From Quercus robur (taxonomy: Eukaryota > Streptophyta > Magnoliopsida > Fagales > Fagaceae): a DNA stretch of 64,000 nt. The stretch is from contig NC_065536.1 of NCBI RefSeq assembly GCF_932294415.1, forward strand, positions 50,840,354 to 50,904,353, given 5' to 3'. Every line of letters begins with the position of its first letter. The stretch's first letter is position 1. The notes under the pieces are model-generated. The model did not search any database. It was not told where the DNA came from and was given only the letters and a program-made list of their open reading frames with translations. Shown piece by piece: positions 35,426-45,204 of this stretch. The translations under genes and the position numbers were made by a program.

Positions 35426-35600
35426 GTTGTGCTTCTTGTTATCTCCACCAGCCAAAAGGTTCAACTGTTAGGCAATGTCTGGAAGACCCAACAATCTAGG
35501 CCTTCCAATATCCAATCCAAGCCACAGAGTGATTCATTCAGGCGCCTAAACAACCACATATATATTGAATTATGGGAATCTCATAAGCCATAATTAGAAA
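35426..35600 (-). promoter_or_regulatory. 5' UTR and proximal promoter of the transporter gene
   Basis: The stretch before the ATG contains an in-frame stop near 35,470 (minus sense). A TATA-like 'caatatatatgtgg' (minus) sits near 35,551-35,564, suggesting a start of transcription about 30 nt further on. This is weak evidence without transcripts. Confidence 0.3.
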
Positions 35601-36102
35601 GAATATTTTTTTTTTTTTTTTTGGACTTGCTAAGAATGTACAATCCCTAATATACATAACCGATTTTAGAATCTAGGAAGACTGTCCAATCAATAATATA
35701 CATGCAGAGCTGTGTGGGTGCTAAAATTACCGTAGCATGTTGAAGGTATCCGTATCTCATAGCCTCGTGTTGGATAGCCGTACTTATTTACGGCCGAAGA
35801 AATTGGTGGTATTTGTTATCTCCAGAAATTAATGATGTTCTCATTTGCCAACCAAATAATTTTATAATTACAAATTATTTTATAATATTTTTTACAAATT
35901 ATTAATTTTGAAAATTCTTATTTGTTCTCATATGAGAACATCATTAATATTGTTTTTTTTTTTTTTTTTACTTATTAATAACCACTCATCACATTAGCAG
36001 TTTGTAAAAACCGTTGTGGTTTTAACATTTTTCTTTACGAATTAATTGGATTTTTTTTCTCTATTCATAAATTATTCAAGATTCTATTTTTTTTATTAGA
36101 TT
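35601..36102. other. AT-rich intergenic DNA with an inverted repeat
   Basis: A 16-bp perfect inverted pair, TTAATGATGTTCTCAT (35,829-35,844) and ATGAGAACATCATTAA (35,932-35,947), encloses about 87 bp. The right arm overlaps a perfect palindrome GTTCTCATATGAGAAC (35,924-35,939). It is probably a small MITE. No gene is present. Confidence 0.5.
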
Positions 36103-36940
36103 TTTTTTTTTTTTTTAAAAAAGAGGAAACAATAGTAGACTTTATTCATTCAATATCATGCTATACAATAGGAAAGATAAAAGAGGGTCAAACAATGGCC
36201 TCTTTATTCTCTTTTGCAAGTTGCAACACTAGCAAGAGCTAGAGCAACACAATTATATCTTTAAAAAAAATAATAATAAATAATAATTAAAAAAAAAAAA
36301 AAAAAAAAAAACCAGCCCCTTCCAAAAAACACAACCTAATCTTGATTGTATTGACCTCCATGAACACCATAGTGTAAGTAGCAGTACAAGACCCTAGACT
36401 TCAAAGATCAATTCATTTAACTTCTATAAACTAAACATGCATGGCCAGCCTAAATGAGTTCCAATAAGGAGCATGAAGCCAAATGACTTGTGCAAAAGAA
36501 CATTCTCAAAGCAAGTGTATACATAATTCAGTTGGATTAGAGGTTGAAGCCGTGTTGTCTTTGGAAGCATCATCAATGGTTGTCAAGTCTATCAGAACCT
36601 CATTAGGAAGCTTGGCCTTATCTCTACTTTTCAATTCACTTGGAAGCTCATCCTTATCTCTAATCTTCAAATCAGATGGGGAAAAAGAAACTACCTTATC
36701 AGATAGAATATTGGAAGCAACCATCACACGGTTTTTATCCAAAATAAAATCATCAGATTTTGAATTAGAGACAAAAACAGTGTTTGTTAAAACCTTATCC
36801 CTCCCAAAATTCGAAACTTTATTAGAAATAGAAGATATCTCCTTTTCCAGCGCAAGACAAATTGTTTCACTACCTGGAATGGTGCTTGACTGTACTAGAG
36901 GCTCAGCTTGTGAATGGCGGTGATGTAAAAATTCCTCTTT
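36103..36940 (-). pseudogene. Poly(A)-tailed retrosequence, possibly a LINE fragment
   Basis: In minus sense the block ends in a long A-run (T-run near 36,100-36,118 on the plus strand), preceded by AATAAA-like 'gaataaagtc'. Upstream a frame of roughly 150 codons can be read with one stop (…ELCIHLL*ECSFAQVIW). The 'HLL.ECsFAqviW' pattern recalls the zinc-binding tail of plant LINE reverse transcriptases, but the rest (SPSDLKIRDKDELPSELKSR) is unfamiliar. A processed pseudogene is the alternative. Confidence 0.35.
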
Positions 36941-37629
36941 ACCGTTGTCATTTTACAAATTTTACATTTAGATACAGCAATTTTTTTAAAAATTTGCTGT
37001 CATTTTACTTATGAAACAATTACGTGTCTAAGTTACAGCACTGCTAGTGATAGCATTTTTGTGAGTGAGATGGTGGTAGAGATTATAATGATAACAAGTT
37101 TAAAAATATAAGGAACAAAATGATAGTTATGAAAACTTAAGGACCGAATTGAAAATGTGACCAAATTAAATATAGGGACCAAATTAATAGGTAAATTGAA
37201 AATATAAAGTAATTAAGTGATATATCCCAAAAAAATATTTTTTCTCTTATTTTGAATTAAAAAAATGAACTTTGATAATTATGATAATTATTAATAGGTA
37301 TGTATTAGGATTGGTTTTTTATGGATATTTATTATGAATTTACGATAATTATTATTAATAGATATTTATCATAGTAATTAATTGATATTTATTAATATAT
37401 AATTAAGATAATTATTAATAGTTATTTTGTATGATTGTGTATTAATAGATATCTATTATTAATATACGGAACTATCTATTCTATTAATTTAAGAATATAT
37501 GACGTCTAAAGATTCTAATTGATGATTTTTATTTTTTGAGAAAAATTCTAATTGATGGTTTAAATAAAGAATAGAATTTAAACTCAATTAAAAATATATT
37601 AGAGAATATTGAATTATAAAATTGGAGAA

Positions 37630-37778
37630 CAGCTATGTTCACAAAATTTTTACAACGAATCATAAGTGGCAAGTTGTTATTAGTAGGAAAAAAATCATTT
37701 CAGTAGTAAGTTTAAATTAGAACTAATAATAATTAACTACCTATAATTTGTTGTAAAAATATTGTGAATATAGCACTT
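37630..37778. mobile_element. MITE with about 30-bp imperfect terminal inverted repeats
   Basis: Left 'agctatgttcacaaaatttttacaac'; right reads inversely 'gttgtaaaaatattgtgaatatagcact'. It is about 150 bp, with no coding capacity. Confidence 0.6.
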
Positions 37779-38109
37779 CTCATAAAATTGTGGGGCCTCA
37801 AAATTTTAGGCAACAAATTATTACGAAGTAAACCAAAAGTCAAACGTATTCAATTTTAATTATAGATTATAGATGACAATATATAACAATTTTTTTTTTT
37901 TTTTTTGCATGAAGCAATATATAACTTATATTAATCTTTTATTACTTTTTTTCTTGCTTATTAATCATAGATTATGAGATAAATACAAATATATGGGTTT
38001 GATAAGAAAAGGGGAAACAAAAAAGAAGAAGAAAAGGGAGGGGGGGGGTGTGGTAGCTTTCGATTTTCCAAAGACTAAATTAATGAATTGCTTAATTTTA
38101 CAGTTTTCT

Positions 38110-39535
38110 TTGGACTGCAGAGGTGTTATAAATGAGAGTCCATTGCAAGGATTCGAACCTAAGTAAGCATTACCAATAGAAAAGGAATTGGTGTAGTGAA
38201 AGATAAGATAAGATAAGACTTCACGTTTAACATACCATTTTGAGAAGTCTTGTTTTAGTGTTGACTTAATTTAGTGACAAAAGTTTGTTTGTAATGCACT
38301 TTATTGGTGATGTACTGTTTCCTAGGTTTTCATGTATTTTGATGATTTGAAGTAGCATCAACCAGCAGTGATCTCACGACTTGGAGGCAACCTACTCGCA
38401 ACCTAGCTTGCCCGCGAGATCCACGTGGCAAGTATATTGGATGAGAGTGCAGACATGCACCTCGCAATCTTATGGGGTGACTAGGTCGCAAGCTGCATGA
38501 TCTATGTACTCCGCTATGGACTTGTCCATTGCACATATGCCAACACACAAACACACACATAGTTGTGAGGCATGGCATGGGGCTTCAGATAAGGGTTGAA
38601 AAAAACCCTAGAAATGCAAGAAGTGTGTGTGAACTTTATTGAAGCCAAGCCTTTGTAAGAAAAGAGAGAGCTTTTCCTTGAGAAAAACCAAGTTCCCATC
38701 TTTCTTTTCCATCTCTTTCATTATATTGATAGAGATTCTATAAACACCTTCCTCATCTACAAACACAAGCCTTGTGAGTGAGAGAATGGCATTGGAAACA
38801 TGAGAAGTCATATCCAAATCCAAATCCTTCGGTGGCTTTCCACTGGCAGCTCAACTGTGGTGACTCCGAGAAGCTAGGTGAAGAAAAGACTCGTGGAGTT
38901 GGTAGCTGGCTAGAGCTTGGAAGACTCAAGTACACAGGGAGATATACGCTTAGAGGGTTTATAGTCATCCATGTACTGCAACTATTCATTCTAGTGGATT
39001 TTTTTGACAGATGGTCGGGGGAGAGGTTTTTACGTCTGGGGCTCAGGTTTTCCTCTTCCATAACACTTTGTGGTGTTATCTGTGGTTTGCTTCTTTGTTC
39101 TTTATTTCCTCTATCTTACTATATTGCCAAGATTGTGTAGTGTAGTTAGCTAGTTTGGAAATTTGCTAAGTAACTGACACTTGAACTAAATTGTGTAGTT
39201 TTGTGTTAAAATTAACTTAGCAATAAAACTTTGTGTTAAGGGATTAAATATTGTTCTAGGGTGCATTTAGCATATTTCACATTTTAGATGAAGTTTGTGC
39301 TGAATTTGTTCATTCCAATTTGGTATATTTTTAAACCCTTTCTGACCCCACTTTTAACTTACCAAAAATGAGAAAGAAAAAAAGGCTTAAACTTCACCTA
39401 TACACTTTAAATTTCAGACCTGAAATTCACATATACATGAGTGTGTAAGAAACTAAGAATATGCATACAAAGAAAAATGTAAGTACAGATGGTTGATTAT
39501 TCATTGAGAAGAGAATGTGATCAATCTAAAAGGTT
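38110..39535 (+). repeat. Duplicated segment, copy 2
   Basis: This is the counterpart of 23,565-25,020, interrupted by the LTR at 38,241-39,279. A tRNA-like B-box word in reverse ('aggattcgaacc', 38,150-38,161) suggests that an old SINE is part of the duplicated segment. Copy 2 has an extra stretch of about 36 bp near 39,480-39,515. Confidence 0.8.
38241..39279 (+). mobile_element. Solo LTR with CATTT target duplication
   Basis: This 1,039-bp insertion has TG...CA ends (TGAGAAGTCTTG ... GCATATTTCA) and perfect 5-bp target duplications CATTT at 38,236-38,240 and 39,280-39,284. The empty site is kept in copy 1 near 23,715. The LTR contains a stretch typical of plant LTRs ('ttctagtggattttttt...ggggctcaggttttcctc'). 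Frames at 38,330-39,140 lie within the LTR and are not genes. Confidence 0.75.
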
Positions 39536-39713
39536 GGTTATTCATCGCCCATTATCAAAAAGCCCACCTCTTCATTAATTTGGGCATAAATAATACTTGT
39601 TTGTGTTGCCAAAGTTTTATTTCTTGATGTAGGATTATACATTGTATCTATTCCATCATTTTCAACTACCAGTATGCCAATGTTTACGAAACAATTCTGA
39701 TTTGTCTTTTTGT

Positions 39714-40237
39714 TAGGGGTGGCAATTCGTGTACACATGTCAAGTTCGTGTTTATTAAACGGATGAAAATTCTTCAACCCTAACATGACCTATTTATTAA
39801 ACGGTTCAGTTGTGTCGACCTATTTATAAGATTTTATTAATAAAAAAACAATTTCTGAAAAAACAAACAAATAAATATTTTAAATACAAAATTCAAAACT
39901 AATGAGCAACTGCATCACAAATAATCATTCAAAACTAAAGCATATCTCAATATCACAAATAATCAATCACAATATGTCAAAGAAAATAAACCACAACAAC
40001 TAATAAGTTTATATACCTAGGATTTGAAGGTTATATTGATAAAATGTCATTTAATTAAACGAGTTAGATGGATCAAACAGGTTCCATAGGTTGAATACTA
40101 ACTCAACCCATTTATTAAACGAGTCAGTCGTATCAATTCGAATATAACATGAACCCATTAAGCCTCAACCTATAACCTGCTAATTTCAAGTCGTGTCGTG
40201 TCAAGTTCGCAGGTCATGTCCAATTTTGCCACTCCTA
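39714..40237. mobile_element. hAT-like MITE (TAGGGGTGGCAA termini)
   Basis: Ends TAGGGGTGGCAATTCGTG and its inverse ...TTTTGCCACTCCTA, 524 bp. The flanking 8-mers CTTTTTGT and CTCTCTGT match at 6 of 8 places, fitting an aged 8-bp target duplication. The inner sequence is made of 'gtcgtgtc', 'acgggtt/attaaacg' words usual in this MITE type. No transposase is present. Confidence 0.65.
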
Positions 40238-41307
40238 CTCTCTGTCATTAGCCTTTGCATTTAATTTTTTTAGTTTATTTGTTTCTCAAAAAAAAAATGT
40301 TTATTTGTTTTATTCAGCACTAGTTTAGGTGGAACGTGCAAGGCACATGCTACCCCTTTGAGTGAGAAAATTAAGATTAAACGTCTATTTGAAGAAAAAT
40401 GAAACCATGTAATTAAATTTAGAGTAACTATTTTAATATATGGGTATTTATTTGTCATAATAGTTTCTTAGAACCTATTTGCTAAAGGCAATATCCATTC
40501 ACTTAAAACTTCTAAGAGTGATAATGAATATCATCTTCTTCAGATAATAAGCAATTGAGTTTTGCTAAGACATTGTCACAATATATAAATTTTCGCAATG
40601 AATGATGTAATCATATAATACAATTGAAGGTCTTCATCAAATGCTTGCAATTATTCACAATAAAGATTTTGTTATTCATACTTCATTTTTTATTATATTA
40701 CATTTTATGAGTCTAACCATGATATTTAGCTTACTTAGTTTTTAATGAACACCCTTTTAAGTAAGAAGAGAAAAATAAAATAAAAAAGAGGATAACAAAG
40801 ACATGTGTCATTGAAGTTTCAATTAGATCAAATTTTATTCTAGAATAGTTAAACCTAGGAAAATCAATGTTCTTCAGGTAACAAATAAAATGTCATATAT
40901 CACCATTCCAACTTTCCAAGTATGACTACCACATAAAACTCAAAATACATAGAAAATGTTTTGGGATATTAAATTTTAGAAATGTTATTTTAGACATTCT
41001 ACAATAGAATTTAAGAATCGCAAGATTTCAAAATGATTTAACTAAGAGAGTAATATTTAGGGGTATTTCCTCAGTTTTAAAGTTTAAGGAGGAATAAAAT
41101 TACCCCAAACTTAAAATGACCAATTTTATTTTTTTTACTTTGCTAAAACTGTCTTTTTATTTTATTTTTTTACTTTAAATTTTAAACGGTGTATTAAAAA
41201 AATAAATAAATAAATAAATCAACCCAAGAAAATTGTGCTTGAAAAAGTGAATTTTGGCTTACCAAATTTGACTAAATAAAAAAAAAATAAAAATAAAAAA
41301 TCTAGGA
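40238..41307. other. AT-rich intergenic DNA, nothing recognised
   Basis: No gene, repeat or element with clear ends. Confidence 0.5.
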
Positions 41308-41590
41308 ACACAACAAAATATCACAACACTTTCACAATATCTCTATTTTCAACTATGGTGGATCTCAATCTAATATTTCATTATCTTATTTTGACCAATA
41401 AGGAACTTACATTTCAACAATTATGAAAATATTGTAATAACAACAAAATGTCACGACATTTTCACAATACAATACCTTCATTTTTAGTTGTGCTAGATCT
41501 CAGTTTGATATTTTATTATTTTATTTTATTTTAGTTTGACCCAAAAAGAATTGACACATGTCACAACATTTTCACAATATCTCTATGTTT
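41308..41590. repeat. Two diverged copies of a roughly 140-bp unit
   Basis: Words 'aacaaaatrtcacracattttcacaata', 'tggtggatctcaatctaatattt' and 'attttgacc.a.aagraat' repeat at about 41,310 and 41,445; a third start appears at 41,557. Confidence 0.6.
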
Positions 41591-41909
41591 ACAGTGTACT
41601 TGCAATGTAAATTTATATTGTAGACACACAAAAATTGGCAAATATTGTACACATTTGCAAAATTTGTACATTATTTACCATTTTTTACAAATATGTTTAA
41701 TATTTGTCACTTTTTGTATGTCCAAATTTTACGTTGCAAGCTTACATTGTAAAAGTACAAAGTAAGCATATAAAAATAATTTTAAAAAATAAAACAAAAA
41801 CAAGCTCAAACCAAACTGGTGTACTTGAAGGAGAAAAAAAAAGAAAAGAAGAAGAGAGCTCACCAATTCTCCTTATTTTAAGGCATTTAGGTAATAGTAT
41901 TAAATACTA

Positions 41910-42091
41910 AGTGTTACGTCTACAATATTTTTACAAAAAAATAAAAATAAAATAATTAGCAGTAAGTTAATTATTAATGTTTCTAATTTGAACCCATTAC
42001 TAAAATTGTTTTTTCATCACCAATAATAGTCAATAATAATTTGCTACTTAAGATATGAGATTTATTGTGAAAATGTTGTAGACATAGCATT
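41910..42091. mobile_element. MITE with about 25-bp imperfect terminal inverted repeats
   Basis: Left 'gtgttacgtctacaatatttttac' and right '(g)tgaaaatgttgtagacatagcatt' are inverse to each other with few mismatches. Same family as 37,630-37,778 by end sequence. Confidence 0.55.
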
Positions 42092-42249
42092 TTTTCAATA
42101 TTAAAAATATTTCTTTCTCACCTAAACTTGCCTTTTTGGCTTGTTACCAAAAAACAAAAACAAAAGTTGAATAAACCAAGGATCCTGTAGCTAGAGCCAT
42201 GGGCTCTTTTTATATAGTTAGTTGAGATAGATGTGGCCGTAGGTTATGT

Positions 42250-42402
42250 GCTTTTCTTTTAAGTTTAAACGTATATAAGCCCAAATAAAACAATGATGAG
42301 ATGAAAGCTTTTCTTTTAAGCCCATATAAGCCCAAATGAAACAATGATGAGATGAAAGCTTTTCTTTTAAGCCCATATAAGCCCAAATGAAACAATGATG
42401 AG
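42250..42402. repeat. 51-bp tandem repeat, three copies
   Basis: 42,301-42,351 and 42,352-42,402 are nearly identical ('atgaaagcttttcttttaag...caatgatgag'); 42,250-42,300 is a diverged copy. Because 51 is a multiple of three, both strands stay open across it and give spurious frames. Confidence 0.85.
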
Positions 42403-42404
42403 AT

Positions 42405-42690
42405 ACAGATAAAACAAATGATGAGATAAAACGGTGAGTTTTGAGCACAGGTTGACTAAACCAAAAATTCACTGTAGATAGAGGCATTCACTCTTTTTAT
42501 ATAGTTAGTAGATTTTAAAGTCTTGCTTTTTCCAAGTGCAATTATATACAGATAAAACAAATGATGAGATAAAACGGTGAGTTTTGAGCACAGGTTGACT
42601 AAACCAAAAATTCACTGTAGATAGAGGCATTCACTCTTTTTATATAGTTAGTAGATTTTAAAGTCTTGCTTTTTCCAAGTGCAATTATAT
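42405..42690. repeat. 143-bp perfect tandem duplication
   Basis: 42,405-42,547 and 42,548-42,690 read the same throughout, from 'acagataaaacaaatgatg' to 'ccaagtgcaattatat'. A diverged older copy of part of the unit ('actaaaccaa...ctctttttatatagttagt') lies at about 42,166-42,230. Confidence 0.9.
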
Positions 42691-44668
42691 TTTAACTATT
42701 TTTTTTTTTTACCAAATAAGCAAATAAACATTTAGGGGGGGGGGGGGTGTGGAATCTTCCAAATGCCCTTTTTTTTTACGGCAACTTTGCATCTAGAACG
42801 GTAGAGAATAAACATTTTCACGTGCCTATGGGCTTGAGAAACTACCTAATTGCAAGAATGAGAAGAGTGACCAAGTTCAGGCCCAATGAGCGGAAGCACT
42901 AAATTGGAATTAATTAATTGCGTTATGGTACTCAATACATCAAAAAACTTAAGTAGATTGTTTGAGCTAAATTGAGCATATTTGATAGTCAAAAATGGAT
43001 TGGTGTCTTGGACTAATGGTAAGAACAATCAACACAAAGCCAACACATATATAGTTTGAAATTCTATCCAAATAATAATAATAATACATCAATTTGAACC
43101 CTCTTCTAAAGGGTGAATTTAACACAAATAAATATAATACATCACATCTAAGCCAAGAACTTGCCTTTTATTTTTTCTCTTTCCAATCAAGCAACGTTTG
43201 CCATTTGGTTTCCAATTAAATAAAAATTAATAAAATAAAATAAAAACCACACAACAATAACAACATTTGGAAGTAAGACTCAAAACAGAAAAATATTTGT
43301 TTATGTTTGTTTATTTAACAAATGAATCAAGCTTAATCCTAAATTTAAGGTTGATCATTAATAAGTTGATCTCAAATATAATAATGTTCTTGTGAAGAAA
43401 CTACCAAGCATGAGACTTTATGATTATATGTATAAAAGTTTTAAAATGTACTTATATAGACTTAAAATTGACTGTATAAGTTTGTAAAATAAGTTCATAA
43501 TATATCAAATTATTATTTTGTAATTTATTGATAATATAAATAGTCCATTTTATAGGAAAATTATATCATATTTAATAATACAAAATTGGTGAATCTAATT
43601 TTTATAAGTTTTTAACTGAAAATCATTGACGTAATTAAATCAAGTAATCTAACTTTAGTTATAACTTATTATTAATTATTAGCATATGTTTATGAAAGAG
43701 AAAAAAAAATTAGTAGCAGTTTTTACCATATATGGCAAAAGAATAAATTATTCAAGTAACTCATAGACAAGCTCAAGCTTGTTCAATAAAAAAAATAAAC
43801 TAAGTTTAAACATGTAATTTGTTTTGGTAATGAGCTTGAGTTCGGTTTGTGTTCAAAGTAAAATTTATCTTGTGTATTATTTTGTGAAAGATTTTTCAAC
43901 AAAACTTTTTATGCAATAAGGTTTCAAAATATCATGTCAAAAGCTTAGTGACTTATCCAATCTCCCTGTTGGAAAACATTGATTAAAAAAAAAAAAAAAG
44001 AAATCCCATTTCCCACTTATTGATTGTTACCGAAATATATATACAGCATATATTAAACATATACAGCATTTCCCATAAAATAAAATAAAAATAAATAAAT
44101 AAAAAATACATATATAGCATTTTGAGTTTGGCCTAAATTTTCTATTATACATTATATTTCATTAAAAAAAAAATTCTTGATTCTTTTTTAACTGTTTCTC
44201 TTTCTTCACAAACAATAACCAACATCTACTATCTTCATTCATCATTGCCTCAAGATACATAAAAAAATAAAATAAAAATCTAAAGGTAAAATGAATTATG
44301 TTAGTGTAAATTTACACAGTAGTAATTATGTGTTTTTACATAACTTTGCACGGTTTGATGTGATGAATTTTAGGCTTGGTCTGCTAAAATGTGATACTAT
44401 TTCTATTATACATGCACTCATGCTTTAAATCTCAAGCTTTCCTGAACATCAACTCACCATAAACGATTTCCTTTTTGGCCCTCTGTGGATTTGGACCTAA
44501 CAAACTCCACTTTATAATATGCAGCTATAACCTGTAGTCACCAAAAAAATATATCATTTTTGGATGCATGAGTCATCCCCCTCATATAAGGGTAGATCCT
44601 ACACTTTTGAGGTCCACCCTCATTTGAGGGAGAGCTCTCATATATCTAATACATGATATACCTTCTCG
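42691..44668. other. Intergenic DNA without a recognised gene
   Basis: It contains a G13 tract at 42,735-42,747, a possible tRNA-derived SINE near 42,995-43,090 (weak A/B-box words) and AT-rich low complexity. No coding region is seen. Confidence 0.5.
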
Positions 44669-44748
44669 TAGTCACCCTCAATTTTTGGTTATCAATATTC
44701 AATTAATGACAAATGGATGGGTCCAGGGAAATTTGGTGAAAATTGGAA
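44669..44748 (-). pseudogene. Remnant of a second transporter copy (3' flank only)
   Basis: About 80 bp match the sequence just downstream of the transporter stop codon at 31,267-31,350. Shared words include 'ttttggttatcaatattc', 'attaatgacaaatgg' and 'cagggaaatttggtgaaaa' plus 'attggaa'. The match ends 18-20 bp before where the stop codon would be, and no coding exon follows. It is read as the stump of a deleted tandem LHT paralogue. Confidence 0.6.
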
Positions 44749-45204
44749 GTGATAGAACTTCTTCAGGAAGCTCCTACCTTCAAATATCCGAAGTTAATAA
44801 AACTTGGCAGAGATTCTTAATTTTTACTGACAAAAATATAGTTGGAAAGCATCTTGGATGCTAAAAATTGTACTGCAAAAGAGTTATAAACAGTCCTATC
44901 ATCAACAGTCTCAGCTGTATCTTGCAATCTATTAAAATCTAATTTTCTAATATACTGATAGATACAACAAAGGAGGTATACAAATATTTGATCCAGGTAG
45001 TTGTTTCATAACATTATTTATACCATTGCTGAACAGGTATACATATTCTACACACAAATATTAACAAGCATGTATTTCAAATGCAAAAACCTTAAAAACC
45101 AAAAGAGAGAGATAGAAAATGAAAAGAATATTTTAACAGCTCACCAAAACTTTATGCTATTTGTAGCCCTTAACCAAAACTCACAACTCTTTTGTACAGT
45201 AAAA
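44749..45204 (-). other. 3' UTR / downstream region of the ankyrin gene
   Basis: No further gene is seen. The ankyrin gene's transcript should end here. There is no clear single poly(A) signal to choose from. Confidence 0.35.

Noticed and set aside
35426..35464. Upstream TTG start adding 13 residues to the LHT protein
   Set aside because: TTG is not a usual plant start. The first ATG at 35,425 gives a normal LHT N-terminus and length.
38150..38161. Possible tRNA gene (aggattcgaacc, a B-box in reverse)
   Set aside because: No acceptor stem, D-arm or anticodon arm at proper distances. It is more likely an old SINE inside the duplicated segment.
42210..42487. Repeat protein with identical 17-residue units
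   Set aside because: The units are simply the 51-bp DNA tandem repeat read in frame. Upstream and downstream sequence is noncoding and no start context or homology is seen.
38039..42760. Two G-tracts followed by 'tgtgg' (38,041 and 42,735) as a possible duplicated element end
   Set aside because: Similarity ends after about 25 bp and may be chance around poly(G).
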